Part shown: piece after piece, positions 12,973-24,504 of the stretch
How positions within the stretch are numbered: the first letter of the stretch is position 1
Layout of the letters: every line of letters begins with the position of its first letter
DNA from: Antilocapra americana
Taxonomy: Eukaryota; Chordata; Mammalia; Artiodactyla; Antilocapridae
Assembly (NCBI GenBank): GCA_007570785.1
Contig: ML661885.1
Location: 19,440,995-19,504,994 of the forward strand
Reading direction: 5' to 3'
Length of the DNA stretch: 64,000 nucleotides
Notes under the pieces: model-generated
Database searches by the model: none
What the model was told of the DNA's origin: nothing
What the model saw: only the letters and a program-made list of their open reading frames with translations
Position numbers and translations under genes: made by a program

Positions 12973-13019
12973 GTTAGTTCAAGGTTTGAGATAAAGTTAA
13001 GTTCAAGGTTTGAGATAAA
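12973..13019. repeat. Imperfect tandem duplication, ~24-bp unit
   Basis: The phrase agttcaaggtttgagataaa appears twice in tandem, the second unit one base longer (gttagttc versus gttaagttc). It directly follows the right target-site duplication of the compound BovB. Confidence 0.85.
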
Positions 13020-14034
13020 CAAGTGGAACCAGGTGTCATGAAAACACAGGAGTAGAAGAGAAAGAAAAAAGTCTGCCACTTGTAGTTTTATTTCTTCTTG
13101 CTACTACCAAGGCTATTAACACTCTCATTTTTCTGCACTAAAGGTTTCAGCCATTTATCCAAAAATTATAAAAAACAAAACAGAAACAAAGTTTAGAGAT
13201 CATGTATGTGCATGTGTATTGTGTGAAACACAGTTCATTGCCACTAGCATCTGTCTGTCTGTCAACTGCATAAATTTAAATCTCACAGATTATGCTAGGG
13301 GATGGGAGCCAACATAACCAGGTATCCCTAAGTGATTAAGTCTTTCTACTTTATTATAGCAAGTCTCAATCACATGATTACATTCTACCTTGAGGTTGTG
13401 GCACTCACTTTAGGCGTGATGAAAATATGCATTTATACTTAGCTAATTTTTGCAAGAGGAGAGAAAGGCAATGTTTTACATCAAAGAAAAAAAAATAGTA
13501 AGCTATTTCCATGATACATTCACTTCTGGTTATGAGTCATGACACTGCATTTAATTGTTTTATTGACTTTGAGCATAGAATACTGAAACATTTTCTTTTC
13601 CTGCTTATCACTTTAGTAGATTGCTAGATTACTTCCCACTGATTAAAAATGGCTATCTTTTCACAACTTACTTTTTATAGTGTCAGTTGATATTTAAAAG
13701 CAATAGGTAATTTATCTCCCTTTCAGAGTTTATATAATGCTTGAAAATTTTGCAAGATTTTTTCCTAGGGAAAAATGTTCTCTTGACTATACTTTCTCCC
13801 TTCCAGGTTATCACATAACACCTTTTAGCTTTGAAAGAATAATGTGAATTCTTAAATAGCACTTTCTCACCACTCCACCAAAGAAACTTCTGCCTGATAG
13901 CTATACTTTTCTCTCTCTTTTTTTTTTAGGTTCTAAGGTGACTTGATTGGACTCATGACTTTGGACTGAGTCCATACCTAGAACTATGGTCCTGGCAAAT
14001 TTAAAATTCAATATAACAGCTATCATTATTCCTT
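13020..14034. other. Unique stretch, no supported gene
   Basis: AT-rich intergenic sequence with a T-run at 13919-13928. I recognise no repeat family and no coding signature. Confidence 0.5.
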
Positions 14035-14047
14035 ATACCTGTGATTT

Positions 14048-14204
14048 AAAAAAAAAAAATCTTATTTTCTTTCTTCCTTCCTTTCTTTGTTTCCACCACA
14101 CCTTGAAGGCATGTGAGATCCTAATTTCTTGATCAAGAATGGAACTCTGAGCCTCCTGCATTGGAACTGTGGAGTCTTAACTATTGGATCAGCAAGAAGG
14201 TCCC
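14048..14204 (-). mobile_element. CHR-type (tRNA-Glu-derived) SINE
   Basis: Minus-strand copy of the cetartiodactyl CHR SINE: the T/A-rich tail is on the left and the head on the right (cctgcattggaactgtggag, cttaactattggatcagc). Perfect 13-bp duplications, atacctgtgattt, flank it at 14035-14047 and 14205-14217, which fixes the boundaries. It is separate from the Bov-tA family, lacking the BovB-type tail. Confidence 0.88.
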
Positions 14205-14217
14205 ATACCTGTGATTT

Positions 14218-14464
14218 TTAAAATGATTTTTTTTTCTTACTAAAATTAAAAGTCTAATGATTCATAAAACAATATTTAGACTGTGAATTTCATAGCATAA
14301 GCATGAAAAAATAATGAAAACTGCAAACTCTTAATTATATTTCATGAAAAAAAATGTATTTACTTCTGAGTATTTTACTCCAAGAAGGATGCATTTCAAA
14401 TCAATATGAAATATGATAGTCAACTTTCCATACAAGAACACATTTTGAGAATTTTGATGATATT
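14218..14464. other. Short AT-rich unique spacer
   Basis: Intergenic sequence between the CHR SINE and the solo LTR; nothing recognised. Confidence 0.5.
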
Positions 14465-14468
14465 GTTG

Positions 14469-14954
14469 TGTTAGGGGAAGCACACTGATTGAAACCGCCC
14501 ACCCTGGCCAGGCACCATGGTAACCGTTTGCATGAGTTGTTTTATGACAGGAAATCCTGATAAGGAATATGGAACTAATAAGCCACCACCAACCAGACGA
14601 GTTTGGGAAAGGTCTACAGGAGACAGGAGGTGTGTCCATCCACTTCCCAGAATTCCTCTCACTAGCATCCATCTTGGCTGAGCTATGCATGCGCCACCAG
14701 GAAAGACTCTGAATTAGAATGATTGGCCAAAGACCACCCGGAAACTAATCCCATCACCATAAAAACCCAAGACTGTGAGCCATGCAGCAGAGCAGTTCTC
14801 CTGGGTTCCCTTACCCTACTGCTCTCCACCCTGGTGCCCTTCCCAATAAAATCTCTTGCTTTGTCGGCACATGTGTCTCCTCGGACAATTCATTTCTGAG
14901 TGTTAGACAAGAGCCCAGCTTCAGGCCCTGGAAGGGGTCCCCCTTCCTGCAACA
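14469..14954 (+). mobile_element. Solo ERV LTR (class I type), 486 bp
   Basis: The unit starts tgttaggggaag and ends cctgcaaca, giving the TG...CA ends of an LTR. Four-base duplications gttg lie at 14465-14468 and 14955-14958; a 4-bp duplication is typical of gammaretrovirus-like (class I) integration. A CATAAAA box is followed about 85 bp later by AATAAA, in the usual U3-R order. There is no internal retroviral sequence, so it is the product of LTR-LTR recombination. The three short frames across it show no retroviral protein motif. Confidence 0.88.
14758..14850 (+). promoter_or_regulatory. LTR core promoter box and poly(A) signal
   Basis: CATAAAAACCC at 14758-14768 is a plausible TATA-type box. 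AATAAA at 14845-14850 is a plausible poly(A) signal. Spacing fits transcription starting between them. Whether the LTR is active cannot be judged from sequence. Confidence 0.6.
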
Positions 14955-16057
14955 GTTGCACATAGTTATAGAAGGACTCATGCAGTTAACATCTAGACAT
15001 AAGCAGCAAACCCCCAAGGCAATGCAGGTTGAGAAAATAACCTATGAAATCTCTAAGAATCATTATTTTAAATTTCTTAAACGATAATTCTTTATAAAAC
15101 CACTGCATTGAAAATCAATATACTTAAAAAGACACTAGAATTAAGAGAAATTTTAAAATACTCACAAAGTACCCAGTGGAGGTGTGAATTAGCAGTGATC
15201 TGCTCCTGGGTTGGGGGCACTGAGTGTAGCAGTGAGTACATGGGACATTTTGAAGGAGGTTTCCTTTATCTTAATTTCCTTCACCATTGTTTGGCCTCAG
15301 GTCAAAAACAAGGAAGGAACACAGCCCCACCCTTCAACAGAAAATTGGATTAAAGATTTACTGAGCATGGCACAGTGAAGAGTCAGACATCACTGAGCAT
15401 GGAACTAACTGAGCATGGCCCTGCCCATCAAAACAAGACCCAGTTTCACCCTCAGTCAGTCTCTCCCATCAGGAAGCTTCCATAAGCCTCTTATCCTTCT
15501 CTATCAGAGGGCAAAGAGAATGGAAACCACAGTCACAGAACACTAACCAACCTGATCACATGGACCAAGGCCTTGTCTAACTCAATGAAATTCTGAGACA
15601 TGCCATGTAGGGACAATCAAGACAGATGGGTAATGGTGGAGAGTTCTGACGAAACGTGATTCATTGGGGAAGGAAATGGCAAATCACTTCAGTATTCTTG
15701 CCTTGAGAACCCAATGAACAGTATGAAGGCAAAAAGATAAGACACTGAAAGATGAACTCACTAGGTCAGTAGGTGCCCAATATGCTACTGGAAATCAGTG
15801 GAGAAATAACTCCAGAAACAATGAAGAGACAGAGCCAAAGCAAAAACAACACCCAACTGTGGATGTGATCAGTGATGGAAGTAAAGTCCAGTGCTGTAAA
15901 AACCAATAGTGCATAGGAACCTAGGATGTTAGATCCATGAATCTAGGCAAATTGGAAGTGGTCAAACTTCCAATTTTTTCAATTCTGAAAAAATAGAATA
16001 GGAAAGACTAGAGATCTCAAGAAAATTAGAGATACCAAGGGAATTTTTCATGCAAAG

Positions 16058-17556
16058 ATGGGCACAATAAAGGACAGAAAAGGTATGGACCTAACAGAAG
16101 CAGAAGACATTAAGAAGAGGTGGCAAGAATATACAGAACTATACAAAACACATCTTCATGACCCAGATAATCGTGATGATGTGATCACTCATCTAGAGCC
16201 AGACATCCCGGAATGCAAAGTCAAGTGGGCCTTAGGAAGTATCACTACAAACAAAGCTAGTGGAGGTGATGGTATTCCAGTTGAACTATTTCAAATCCTA
16301 AAAGATGATGCTGTGAAAGTTCTTCAATCAATATGTCAGTAAATTTGGACAACTCAGCAATGGCCATAGGATTGGTAACAGTCAGTTTTCATTCCAATCT
16401 CAAAGAACGGCAATGCCAAAAAATGCTCAAATTATCACACAGTTTCACTCATCACACATGCTAGTAAAGTGATCCTCAAAATACCCAGAGGGATGGAATC
16501 AGGAGGGAGATGGGAGGGGGGTTCTGGAGGGGGAACACATGTATAGCCATGGTGGATTCATGTCAATATATGGCAAAACCAACACAATATTGTAAAGAAA
16601 AAAGTCTTTCTTGAATTTATTACAATAAAAAAAATAAAATAAAACAAAATAAAATTAAAAAAATAAATAAATAAAAATACTCCAAGCCAGGCTTCAACAG
16701 TATGTGAGCTGTGCAATTCCAAATGTTCAAGCTGGATTTATAAAAGGCAGAGGAACCAGAGATCAAATAGCCAACATCCATTGAATCATCAAAAGAGCAA
16801 GAGAGTTCCAGAAAAAAACATCTACTTCTGCTTTATTGCCTATGCCAAATCCTTTGATGGTGTGGATCACAACAAACTGTGGAAAATTCTTCAAGAGATA
16901 GGAATACCAGACCAGCTGGTCTACCTCTTGAGAAACCTGTATGCAGGTCAGGAAGCAACAGTTAGATCTGGACATGGAACCATAGACTGGTTCTGAATAG
17001 GGAAAGGAGAATGCCAAGGCTGTCATTCTGCTTATTTAACTTATATGCAGAGTGCATCATGAGAAACGCTGGACTGGATGGATCACAAGCTGGAGTCAAG
17101 ATTGCCGGGAAAAATATCAATAACCTCAGATATGCAGATGATACCATACTTACGACAGAAAATGAAGAAAAACTAAAGAGTCTCTTGATGAAAGTGAAAG
17201 AGGAAAGTGGAAAAGTTTGCTAAGCTCAACATTCAGAAAACTAAGGTCATGGCATCTGGTCCCATCACTTCATGACAAATAGATAGGGAAACAGTGAAAA
17301 CAGTGAGAGACTTTAATTTTTCGTCTCCAAAATCACTGCAGATAGTGACTGTAGCCATGAAATTAAAAAATGCTTGCTCCTTGGAAGAAAAGCTATGATC
17401 AAACTGGAGAACATATTAAAAAACATAGACATTGCTTTGCCAACAAAGGTCCATCTAGTCAAACCTATGATTTTTCCAGTAATCATGTATGGATGTGAGA
17501 GCTGGACTATAAAGAAAGCTGAGCACAGACGATTTGATGTTTTTGAACTGTGGTGA
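16058..17556 (+). pseudogene. BovB reverse transcriptase, broken
   Basis: Pieces of one RT gene in several frames. 16058-16342 carries the linker and RT start (DIKKRWQEYTELYKTHLHD, SGGDGIPVELFQ). After the nested L1, 16781-16996 carries motif A (AKSFDGVDHNKLWKIL), where the usual Cys before Val is Gly. 17011-17223 carries motif C (RYADDTILTTE). 17374-17556 carries the KVHLVKPMIFPVIMYGCESW block. The last frame ends at a TGA where other copies read through FELWCW. Frame shifts, stops and the L1 insertion make it non-functional. In the family the protein performs target-primed reverse transcription of its own RNA and, in trans, of Bov-tA and Bov-A2. Confidence 0.88.
16482..16675 (+). mobile_element. 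L1 3' UTR fragment nested in BovB
   Basis: A short, 5'-truncated ruminant L1 tail: gggaggggggttctggaggg, then gtggattcatgtcaatatat, then A-rich tail. BovB sequence resumes at ctccaagccaggcttcaaca. The bases aaaatac recur at both joins, a likely target duplication. Hence L1 inserted after the BovB. Confidence 0.88.
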
Positions 17557-17910
17557 TGGAGAAGACTCTTGAGAGTCCCTTGGACTGCAAGGAGTTCCAA
17601 CCAGTCCATCCTAAAAGAAATCTGTCCTGAATATTCATTAGAAGGACTGATGTTGAACCTGAAACTCCAATACTTTGGACATCTGATGCGAAGACTCATT
17701 TAAAAAGACCCTAATGCTGGGAAAGATTGAAGGCAGGAGGAAAAGGGATGACAGAGGATGAGATGGTTGGTTGGCATCACCAGCTCAGTGGACATATATT
17801 TGAGTAAACTCCAGGAGTTGGCAATGGACAGCGAGGCCTGGCGTGTTGCAGTCAATAGTGTCACAAAGAGTTGGACATGACTGAGCAGCTGAACTGAATT
17901 GAACTGATTA

Positions 17911-18465
17911 TGTTCATAAGTATGAATGCAGCTTGAGGAAAGGAAAAGTAAAACAGATGATGGTTGGGGGAAGCTATGCATTAAAAAAAAAAGAGTAAGC
18001 CAACATAATATTTAACATCTGATAATAAGATAGCATGTAATACTCCTTCAAGTCTATGAGAAAACAGGATTCACAAAGGAAATCTGACAAGGAAGATAAG
18101 ATGACACTGACTATAGAATATTTATTATTAGGCAACCTCCTGGGAATTTCAAAAGAAAAAACTCCTGGAAATATATTAAAGCTGATTTAAACTTTTTCCA
18201 TGGTTACTTGTTAATTTGATAAACTTCACAAACATAGCAGATGTTTCCATTAGGTTACTCAGGGAAATACCAATGATGAGCTACCTAAGTGGTACTGAGC
18301 TTTATGGATGAGACACAAACAATTTGCCCATCTAAATATAAGCATTCCATGATGGCTGTCTTGAACAAAACAAGTGGTTCAGCGATGACTTGATGATCCA
18401 AGAGTAACTTCCAGGGCTGGAAAAATAACCACTGAAACCTACAACCATTGTTATTTTTTAGAAGG
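17911..18465. other. Unique spacer between two BovB copies
   Basis: AT-rich, with an A-run at 17972-17981. No repeat or gene recognised. Confidence 0.5.
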
Positions 18466-19205
18466 GTTTCAAGCCTCTTGATGAAAGTGAAGGAGGATAC
18501 TGAAAAAGTTGGCTTAAAGCTCAACATTCAGAAAACTAAGATCATGGCATCGGGTCCCATCACTTCATGGGAAATAGATGGGGAAACAGGGGAAACAGTG
18601 TCATACTTTACTTTTTTGGGCTCCAAAATCACTGCAGATGGTGATTGCAGCCATGAAATTAAAAGACACTTACTCCTTGGAAGGAAAGTTATGACCAACC
18701 TAGATAGCATATTGAAAAGCAAAGACATTACTTTGCCAACAAAGGTCCATATAGTCAAGGCTATGGTTTTTCCAGTGGTCATGTACGGATATGAGAGTTG
18801 GATGGTGAAGAAAGCTGAGCACCAAAGAATTGATGCTTTTGAACTGTAGAGTAGTAGAAGACTCTTGAGAGACCCTTATACTGCAAGGAGATCCAACCAG
18901 CCTATCCTAAAGGAGATCAGTCCTGGGTGTTCATTTGAAGGACTAATGTTGAAGCTGAAACTCCAATACTTTGGCCACCTCATGTGAAGAGCTGACTCAT
19001 TGGAAAAGTCCTTAATGCTGGGAAGGATCGGGGGCAGGAGGAGAAGGGGACGACAGAGGATGAGATGGCTGGATGGCATCACCGACTCGATGGACATGGG
19101 TTTGGGTGGACTCTGGGAGTTGGTGATGGACAGGGAAGCCTGGTGTACTGCAATTCATGGGGTTGCAAAGAGTCGAACATGAGTGAGCGACTGAACTGAC
19201 TGACC
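18466..19205 (+). mobile_element. BovB LINE, 5'-truncated
   Basis: Plus-strand 3' end of BovB, starting just after the YADD region. The frame 18448-18849 reads LLMKVKEDTEKVGLKLNIQK and onward to VVMYGYESW before a stop at FEL*; a second frame, 19000-19182, carries [20 protein letters not shown]. Less decayed than the copy at 15-18 kb. It ends in the tail gagcgactgaactgactgac. Confidence 0.92.
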
Positions 19206-20339
19206 AGTTTGTCTTTTATGAAAGAATTAATTGTTTTGATACATTGAAGAGAACCATATTAAAAAGAAATGATGATTATTTTTTTATTGTTGTTTACTGT
19301 GTTTACTATGTTTAAGTTATGTTTACTGTGTACTGAGTATTGTATTCACTGTGTTTATAGTACATAATAAGCTCTAATATTATTAATTTATTATAATTAT
19401 TATGATTTTAATTTTAATTAAAATTTTTATTTTTAATAAAATTATTTTAATTAATTATCACAATAACTATAAAATTAATTGGAGCAATAAATTAACAAGA
19501 TAAGGAGAGACCCACTGAGGCCTTATCAATAGGAAAAAAAAGTGCTGAAACAGACAGTAATTTACAATGTATGCAGAAAATTCTGAGAAATTCAGAATTA
19601 CTAGATACTAAAATAACCAGGAAATGAGTGGAGGAGATAGTGGCAGGAAAAAAAGGGCAAAGCTTTTGCCCAAGGGTTAAATCAGGAACGATGTTGTAGC
19701 CATGACATTGGTGTTAATCACTATCCTATAATTCATGTTAATCTGTTGAAAAATATTGAACAAAATGGAAGCATGATAATATTTAGCTTCTGTGAAGTTA
19801 ACTGTAATAGAGAACGAGGAGAAAAGGAATGGTGGGAATAAAAGTATTCAGGACAGTCAAAATATTAAGTAGTCCTGAATTATGTTAATGTTACTGAAGA
19901 CAGATAAAAGAGAAAAAAGAAAGCATTTTTTTAAAAATGAAATCTATAAGATTTTCTACTTGATTAAATGTGATAGAACAAGTAAATGATGGAGTCTAGG
20001 AGCCCTCTAGATGCAAAGTCATTTGTGAAGACCAAAATCTGGTAAATACTATTTGGGCTGAATCCAAAATATAGATAGACTTCTGAGTTTTATGTAATAT
20101 ACCCTCCTTATAGAAAGCAAAACAAAACAAAGAACAAATGTCTTGCTTTCTTTGCCATTAGATGTATAGCCATCCTAGATCCAATCCTTTTCCTGTTCCT
20201 ATCACATTTAATCAAGTGCCAAACCTTGTAGCTCAATGCTTCTGAACTAGCATGATTTACAAATGATATACTCAAGCTTTTAAATGCTAATTGCTTCTAC
20301 TCTTGCTACAAAAATGAAAAAAAAAAAAAAACAGAGAAG
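19206..20339. other. AT-rich unique stretch with an A/T-only block
   Basis: At 19380-19465 the sequence is almost only A and T. At 19288-19365 the phrase gtttactgtg and variants repeat irregularly. A run of 15 A lies at 20317-20331. No gene supported. Confidence 0.6.
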
Positions 20340-20442
20340 GCAGGATAGAAGTTAATGTCCCCTTATCTTAATAAAAGTCCTTACACTTCAAGGTTATCCA
20401 AGGATTTTTATTAAGACCAGGGGATATTAACTTCTATCTTGC
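20340..20442 (+). repeat. Long inverted repeat (43-bp arms, 17-bp loop)
   Basis: The left arm 20340-20382 (gcaggatagaagttaatgtc...) is the reverse complement of 20400-20442 at 38 of 43 positions. Three of the five differences are G-to-U pairs in plus-strand RNA, leaving two unpaired positions. I do not recognise it as a known repeat. It lies just upstream of a Bov-tA copy. Confidence 0.85.
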
Positions 20443-20463
20443 TTCCTGTTTCTTTTCTAGAAG

Positions 20464-20628
20464 GAGATGCAGGTCCAATCCCTGGTTTGGGAAGATGCCC
20501 TAGAGAAGAAAATGGCAACCCACTCCAGTATTCATGCCTGGGAAATCCCGTGGACAGGGGAGACTGGTTGGCTAAGGTCCACAGTGCCATAAAAGAGTCA
20601 GACATGACTTAGCAACTAAACAACAAAA
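20464..20628 (+). mobile_element. Bov-tA SINE lacking its 5' end
   Basis: Starts within the Pol III head (gatgcaggtccaatccctgg) and continues through tggcaacccactccagtatt to the BovB-type tail (gagtcagacatgacttagca). Box A is missing. No clear target duplication. Confidence 0.85.
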
Positions 20629-22210
20629 ATGGAGAGTGGAGAGTTGGAAAGATGGTTGAAGAGATCCTTTACCTTGGACTAGAAATTTGCCTTTGAAAAC
20701 TGGACACAGAAACACTGAGATTCACAAAACCATCTTACTGGAGCTAGATCTCCTAAGCATGCTTCCAAGAAGAATGGAGCTAAACAGAGTACCCTGTTAC
20801 AAGAGCCCTGCTTATATGCTAGACAATGCCTGCACTATGGATAACTACAAGAGAAGTGTGTGTGTATGTGTGTTTATTAATGACCAAAACTGTGTGTGTG
20901 TGTATGTTTGCTGTGTTCTATGTAAAGGGCAAATAGGGGGATTGCAGGTGCTATTTTATAATGGCAAGTATAATATTGAGTATACAATTATCTCTTAAAT
21001 GTTGTATTCCTATCTTTGAGTATTGCCCTTTCAGTTTAACAGCAAACCATGTTGTTCAGTATTTAAATCATGACATATTAGCTTAAACAAAATCAAATTT
21101 TTCTTTAAAACTATTGGTACTCTCCCTTGAAAACAGATTCTAAAAACAATGATGTCAAAGATTGAAATGCATAAATCTGAAAAATATTTAAAACAGCTAG
21201 ATTATTCTAACCTGGGTACAAGTAATGAGCAGTATATAAATAAGAATGAAAATCAGTTAAATGAATTGAAATAAGTCTAAAATTGAAAGACTTGAATTGT
21301 GTATACACTACCCTTAAATGTGTATGTATTTAGAAATGGTTTGCTCAAACATAGGCATGAATTGAATTACAGCTCAATTGTAGGTTTTGGAATATGAATA
21401 CCAGTGATGGTATTATATATTTTAGTGAAAGATTGGAAAGATTCAGTAAATCTGGAAATGATTAGACTCCCTTTAAGAACTCATACTTCAAATTTTTGTG
21501 GACTGAGAGAAAATAAGCCTTTTAAGGGCAAGAACTGCATCTTATTCATATTTAAATTTCCAAATCTGAAAACAAGCTCTGGTTAAATTGAAATAAAAAA
21601 AAGAATTAATGGTGAAATGAGGAATATACATCACACATTTATTGAGCTCCTACTGTGTTTCAAAGACATGATTCTTGATATAGCTTACCTCTATGTTAAG
21701 TGAATGAAATGCATAATAATGGAAAAGCTAGGGGACAAAATAGTTTGTTGGCAAGCATTGACAGAGAGAAGTAAATTGTAAATGGCAGAGACAGTAATAG
21801 TTCCACAAGTAATAGTTCTACCACAAGTAATGGTTCCCTTTCCATTGAACAAATCCATCATTCAGTTTGAAGCTAAGGAATTATATTTGATGGCAGCTAA
21901 TTCATTTAGTCTTATATGAACAGAAGTGAATGCATGTTTATCCTGGGCCAGGAAGTTTAAATATGGAACTATCTTGTTCATGCTCTTTTCTGCATCTGCT
22001 TAGAATGCTGATGATCACCAGGGCCACTTTATAAGTCCCAAGCTGAAGATGTTAGAACTTCTATCAGCATGGATCCCTGATTGATTCTACGGATAAGGGA
22101 TGACTTACAAATCTGGCCATTTATTTATCTGAGTAAGATAGAAACTTCTATTGACTTTGATCCATTTCACCATGTTGGGGTTATTTATTACAGCAGTTAG
22201 AGTGCCCTAG
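20629..22210. other. Unique DNA with short TG repeats and a possible MIR trace
   Basis: TG-rich runs lie at about 20855-20870 and 20893-20910. The phrase catttattgagctcctactgtgtttcaaaga near 21636 resembles a MIR core in plus orientation, but is too short for a firm call. The phrase agtaatagttc(t/c) repeats near 21790-21830. No gene supported. Confidence 0.45.
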
Positions 22211-22226
22211 TATTTGACATTAGCAT

Positions 22227-22423
22227 AGTATTTGATAGCTCACTTGGTAAAGAATCCACCTGCAATGTGGAAGACCTGGATTTGATCCATGGGTTGGGAA
22301 GACTCCCTGGAGAAGGGAAAGGATACCCACTCCAGTATTCTGGCCTGGAGAATTCCATGGACTGTATAGTCCATGAGGTCACAAAAAGTTGGACACAACT
22401 GAGTGACTTGAACTTTCACTTAA
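22227..22423 (+). mobile_element. Bov-tA SINE with long target duplication
   Basis: Full head (tagctcacttggtaaagaat) and tail (agttggacacaactgagtga). Flanking 16-bp duplications, tatttgacattagcat (22211-22226) and tatttgatattagcat (22424-22439), match at 15 of 16. A frame of 137 codons reading through it is a SINE artefact. Confidence 0.93.
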
Positions 22424-22439
22424 TATTTGATATTAGCAT

Positions 22440-23228
22440 CATGAGTAGATTGATGGCAATAGTAGACAGAGAGATGGATGAACTCATGAATGAAGACTTT
22501 GGAGATGAAATAACATTAATGGACAGGAAGACATTTTCCATTAGAGAAAAAGAGAAGGTATGGTATCAAAATGGGAATAAGATGTATGTATATGCGTCTC
22601 CCCATGTGTGTGTGTGCGTGTGTGCATGCATGCTTGGTTGGTGGAGGAAGGAGTTGTGCAGGTCCACCATAGTTTACTAGGAAAGGATTCTGGAAGAAAT
22701 TGAAAATTATTCTAGATGGTATGCAAGCGATAAAGTAGAAAGCTATCAGTGGAACTTGAATAGAAGAATTAAACGAAAAAAGTGATGTTTTAGTAGGCTC
22801 AACTTTCTAATATTGTGAAAGGAGACTTAATATATGACAAAGGTAAATAAATGGAGAGATAAATGCCAATCATAAACAGTAGCAAAAGTACCTTTAATTC
22901 AAGGGATGTTGGAATTAAAAATCCATGAAGTGTCCAGGCAAGCAATGTGTTTATATGGAACAGGACAAAAGAAGCTGAATAGGAAACAGTGAAAATTATC
23001 ATTAACCAGGAGAGTATTTTTATTGCCTGAAAATGGTCTAATAAAATTAATAAAATCTTTCTTCAGGGCCCATAATTCATCAGTTTTGCTATTTGCTTTA
23101 ATAAATACAATGATTACATTTATATACATATTTATGAAATGAAAAAATATAAAGGAGAATCTACTTGTGCTTATAGAGTGTGAAAAGTATGGAAGAGATT
23201 ATACATATATGTGATGAGTATACATGTG
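22440..23228. other. Unique stretch with a TG repeat
   Basis: An interrupted TG run lies at 22603-22628. AT-rich otherwise. No gene supported. Confidence 0.5.
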
Positions 23229-23445
23229 TGTGAGCTCAGTCACTCAGTTGTGTCTGACTCTTTACGAACTTATGGACTGTAGCCCACCATCTTCTTCAGT
23301 CCAGGGGATTTCCCAGGTAAAAATACTGGAGAGAGTCACCATTTCCTTCTCCAGGGGATCTTCCCAACCCAGGGATGGAACCTGCATCTCTTGTGTCTCC
23401 TAAATTGACAGGCAGATTATTCACCACTAGCACTATCTGGGAGGT
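23229..23445 (-). mobile_element. Bov-tA SINE
   Basis: Minus-strand copy: tail first (cactcagttgtgtctgactc), then ccaggggatcttcccaaccc, then the head (attattcaccactagcacta). The flanks share tacatgt, weak evidence for a target duplication. Confidence 0.88.
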
Positions 23446-23797
23446 TATGATACATGTATAATACTTTGTATGTATACCATACACATGCATAATTATTCAT
23501 TTTGAAGTTTTGATATTTCATGACTTTCCAAGATCAGAAAATTTAAAAGGCTTTGGTAAGTTGTGTGATAATTAAAAAGGAGATAGAGAAGTAAATTCTG
23601 CATCTCCTTTCTGAAGTCTACTACCATGTTACCTGATAGCGTGAAGATGTTATATTTCATGCCACAAGCATGTCATTAGCTCTGGCAAAATAAGTGATGG
23701 AACTTAGTACCAACAGATAGGGATGAAGACTGTTATCATTAAGATTTCATGGTAAAGGTAAAGATGTGGTGAGCGGTGAATTATATAGGGCAGCTAT
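23446..23797. other. Unique spacer
   Basis: No repeat or gene recognised. Confidence 0.45.
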
Positions 23798-24006
23798 GGG
23801 CTTCCCTGGTGGCTCAGACAGTAAAGCATCTGTCTGCAGTGTGGGAGACCCCAGTTTGATCCCTGGGTTGGGAAGATCCCCTGGAGAAGAAAATGGCAAC
23901 CCACTCCAGTACCCTTGCCTGGAAAATTCCATGGACTGAGGAGCCTGGTAGGCTACAGTCCATGGGGTTGCAAGGAGTCAGACATGACTGAGCAACTTAA
24001 CTTAAC
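23798..24006 (+). mobile_element. Bov-tA SINE, near full length
   Basis: Starts gggcttccctggtggctcag and ends gacatgactgagcaacttaa. Both Pol III boxes are recognisable (ggctcagacagtaaagca and gtttgatccctggg). It is followed head-to-tail, 15 bp on, by a second Bov-tA. Confidence 0.92.
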
Positions 24007-24020
24007 TTCATGCCAACTAT

Positions 24021-24234
24021 TGGGCTTCCCTCTTGGCTCAGCTGGTAAAGAATCTGCCTGCAATGCAGGAGACCTGCAATGCATAACTCACTCAGTCCGT
24101 GAGTTATGAAGATACCCTGGAGAAGGGAAAGGCCACCCACTCCAGGATTCTGGCCTAGAGAATTCCATGACCTGTATATTTCCATTGGGTCGCAAAGCCT
24201 TGGACACGACTGAGTGACTTCCGCTTCACTTCAC
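24021..24234 (+). mobile_element. Bov-tA SINE with its B box replaced
   Basis: Starts tgggcttccctcttggctca and ends gacacgactgagtgacttcc plus cttcact repeats. Duplications ttcatgccaactat (24007-24020) and ttcatgcaaactac (24235-24248) match at 12 of 14. Where other copies carry the B box (ggttcgatccctgggttggg) this one has a perfect 10-bp hairpin at 24082-24108, described in findings. Confidence 0.92.
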
Positions 24235-24248
24235 TTCATGCAAACTAC

Positions 24249-24504
24249 CACTACATCTATTCAAAACTGCTACTTAGAATGCTAGTAATATTTTACATAA
24301 AACTATGGATAAATAGATTAAAAATTATTTCCTATAGGTTTTGTTATAAAACATACATATTTAAACATTTAGAGATGAATCCATTTGCATTTTAATTTCT
24401 TTTATGTCAAATAGAACATTTTTTTTATTGGACTCCATTATCCTTCCTTTATTTCTTTCTCATTTTTTTTGTACTCCTCATTCTTCTTTTCTTCTCTTCT
24501 TTCC
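24249..24504. other. Short unique spacer
   Basis: T-rich sequence (24420-24500) with no recognised element. Confidence 0.45.

Larger units (their letters stand above)
15165..17910 (+). mobile_element. BovB LINE with 5' region, internally deleted, hosting an L1 tail
   Basis: A long plus-strand BovB. The left part (to about 15560) is a 5' leader with gcagtgatctgctcctgggt and cagtctctcccatcaggaag. Next come the ORF start region, then an abrupt join near 15975 where most of the endonuclease is missing. The RT region follows to the 3' tail at about 17910. An L1 3' fragment is nested at 16482-16675. The 5' boundary is approximate. Nearby neighbours are the solo LTR upstream and another plus-strand BovB at 18.47 kb. 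Confidence 0.85.

Noticed and set aside
22267..22680. 137-codon plus frame as a gene
   Set aside because: Its first half is Bov-tA SINE translated (GRLPGEGKGYPLQYSGLENS), a well-known artefact; the rest is a TG repeat and flank.
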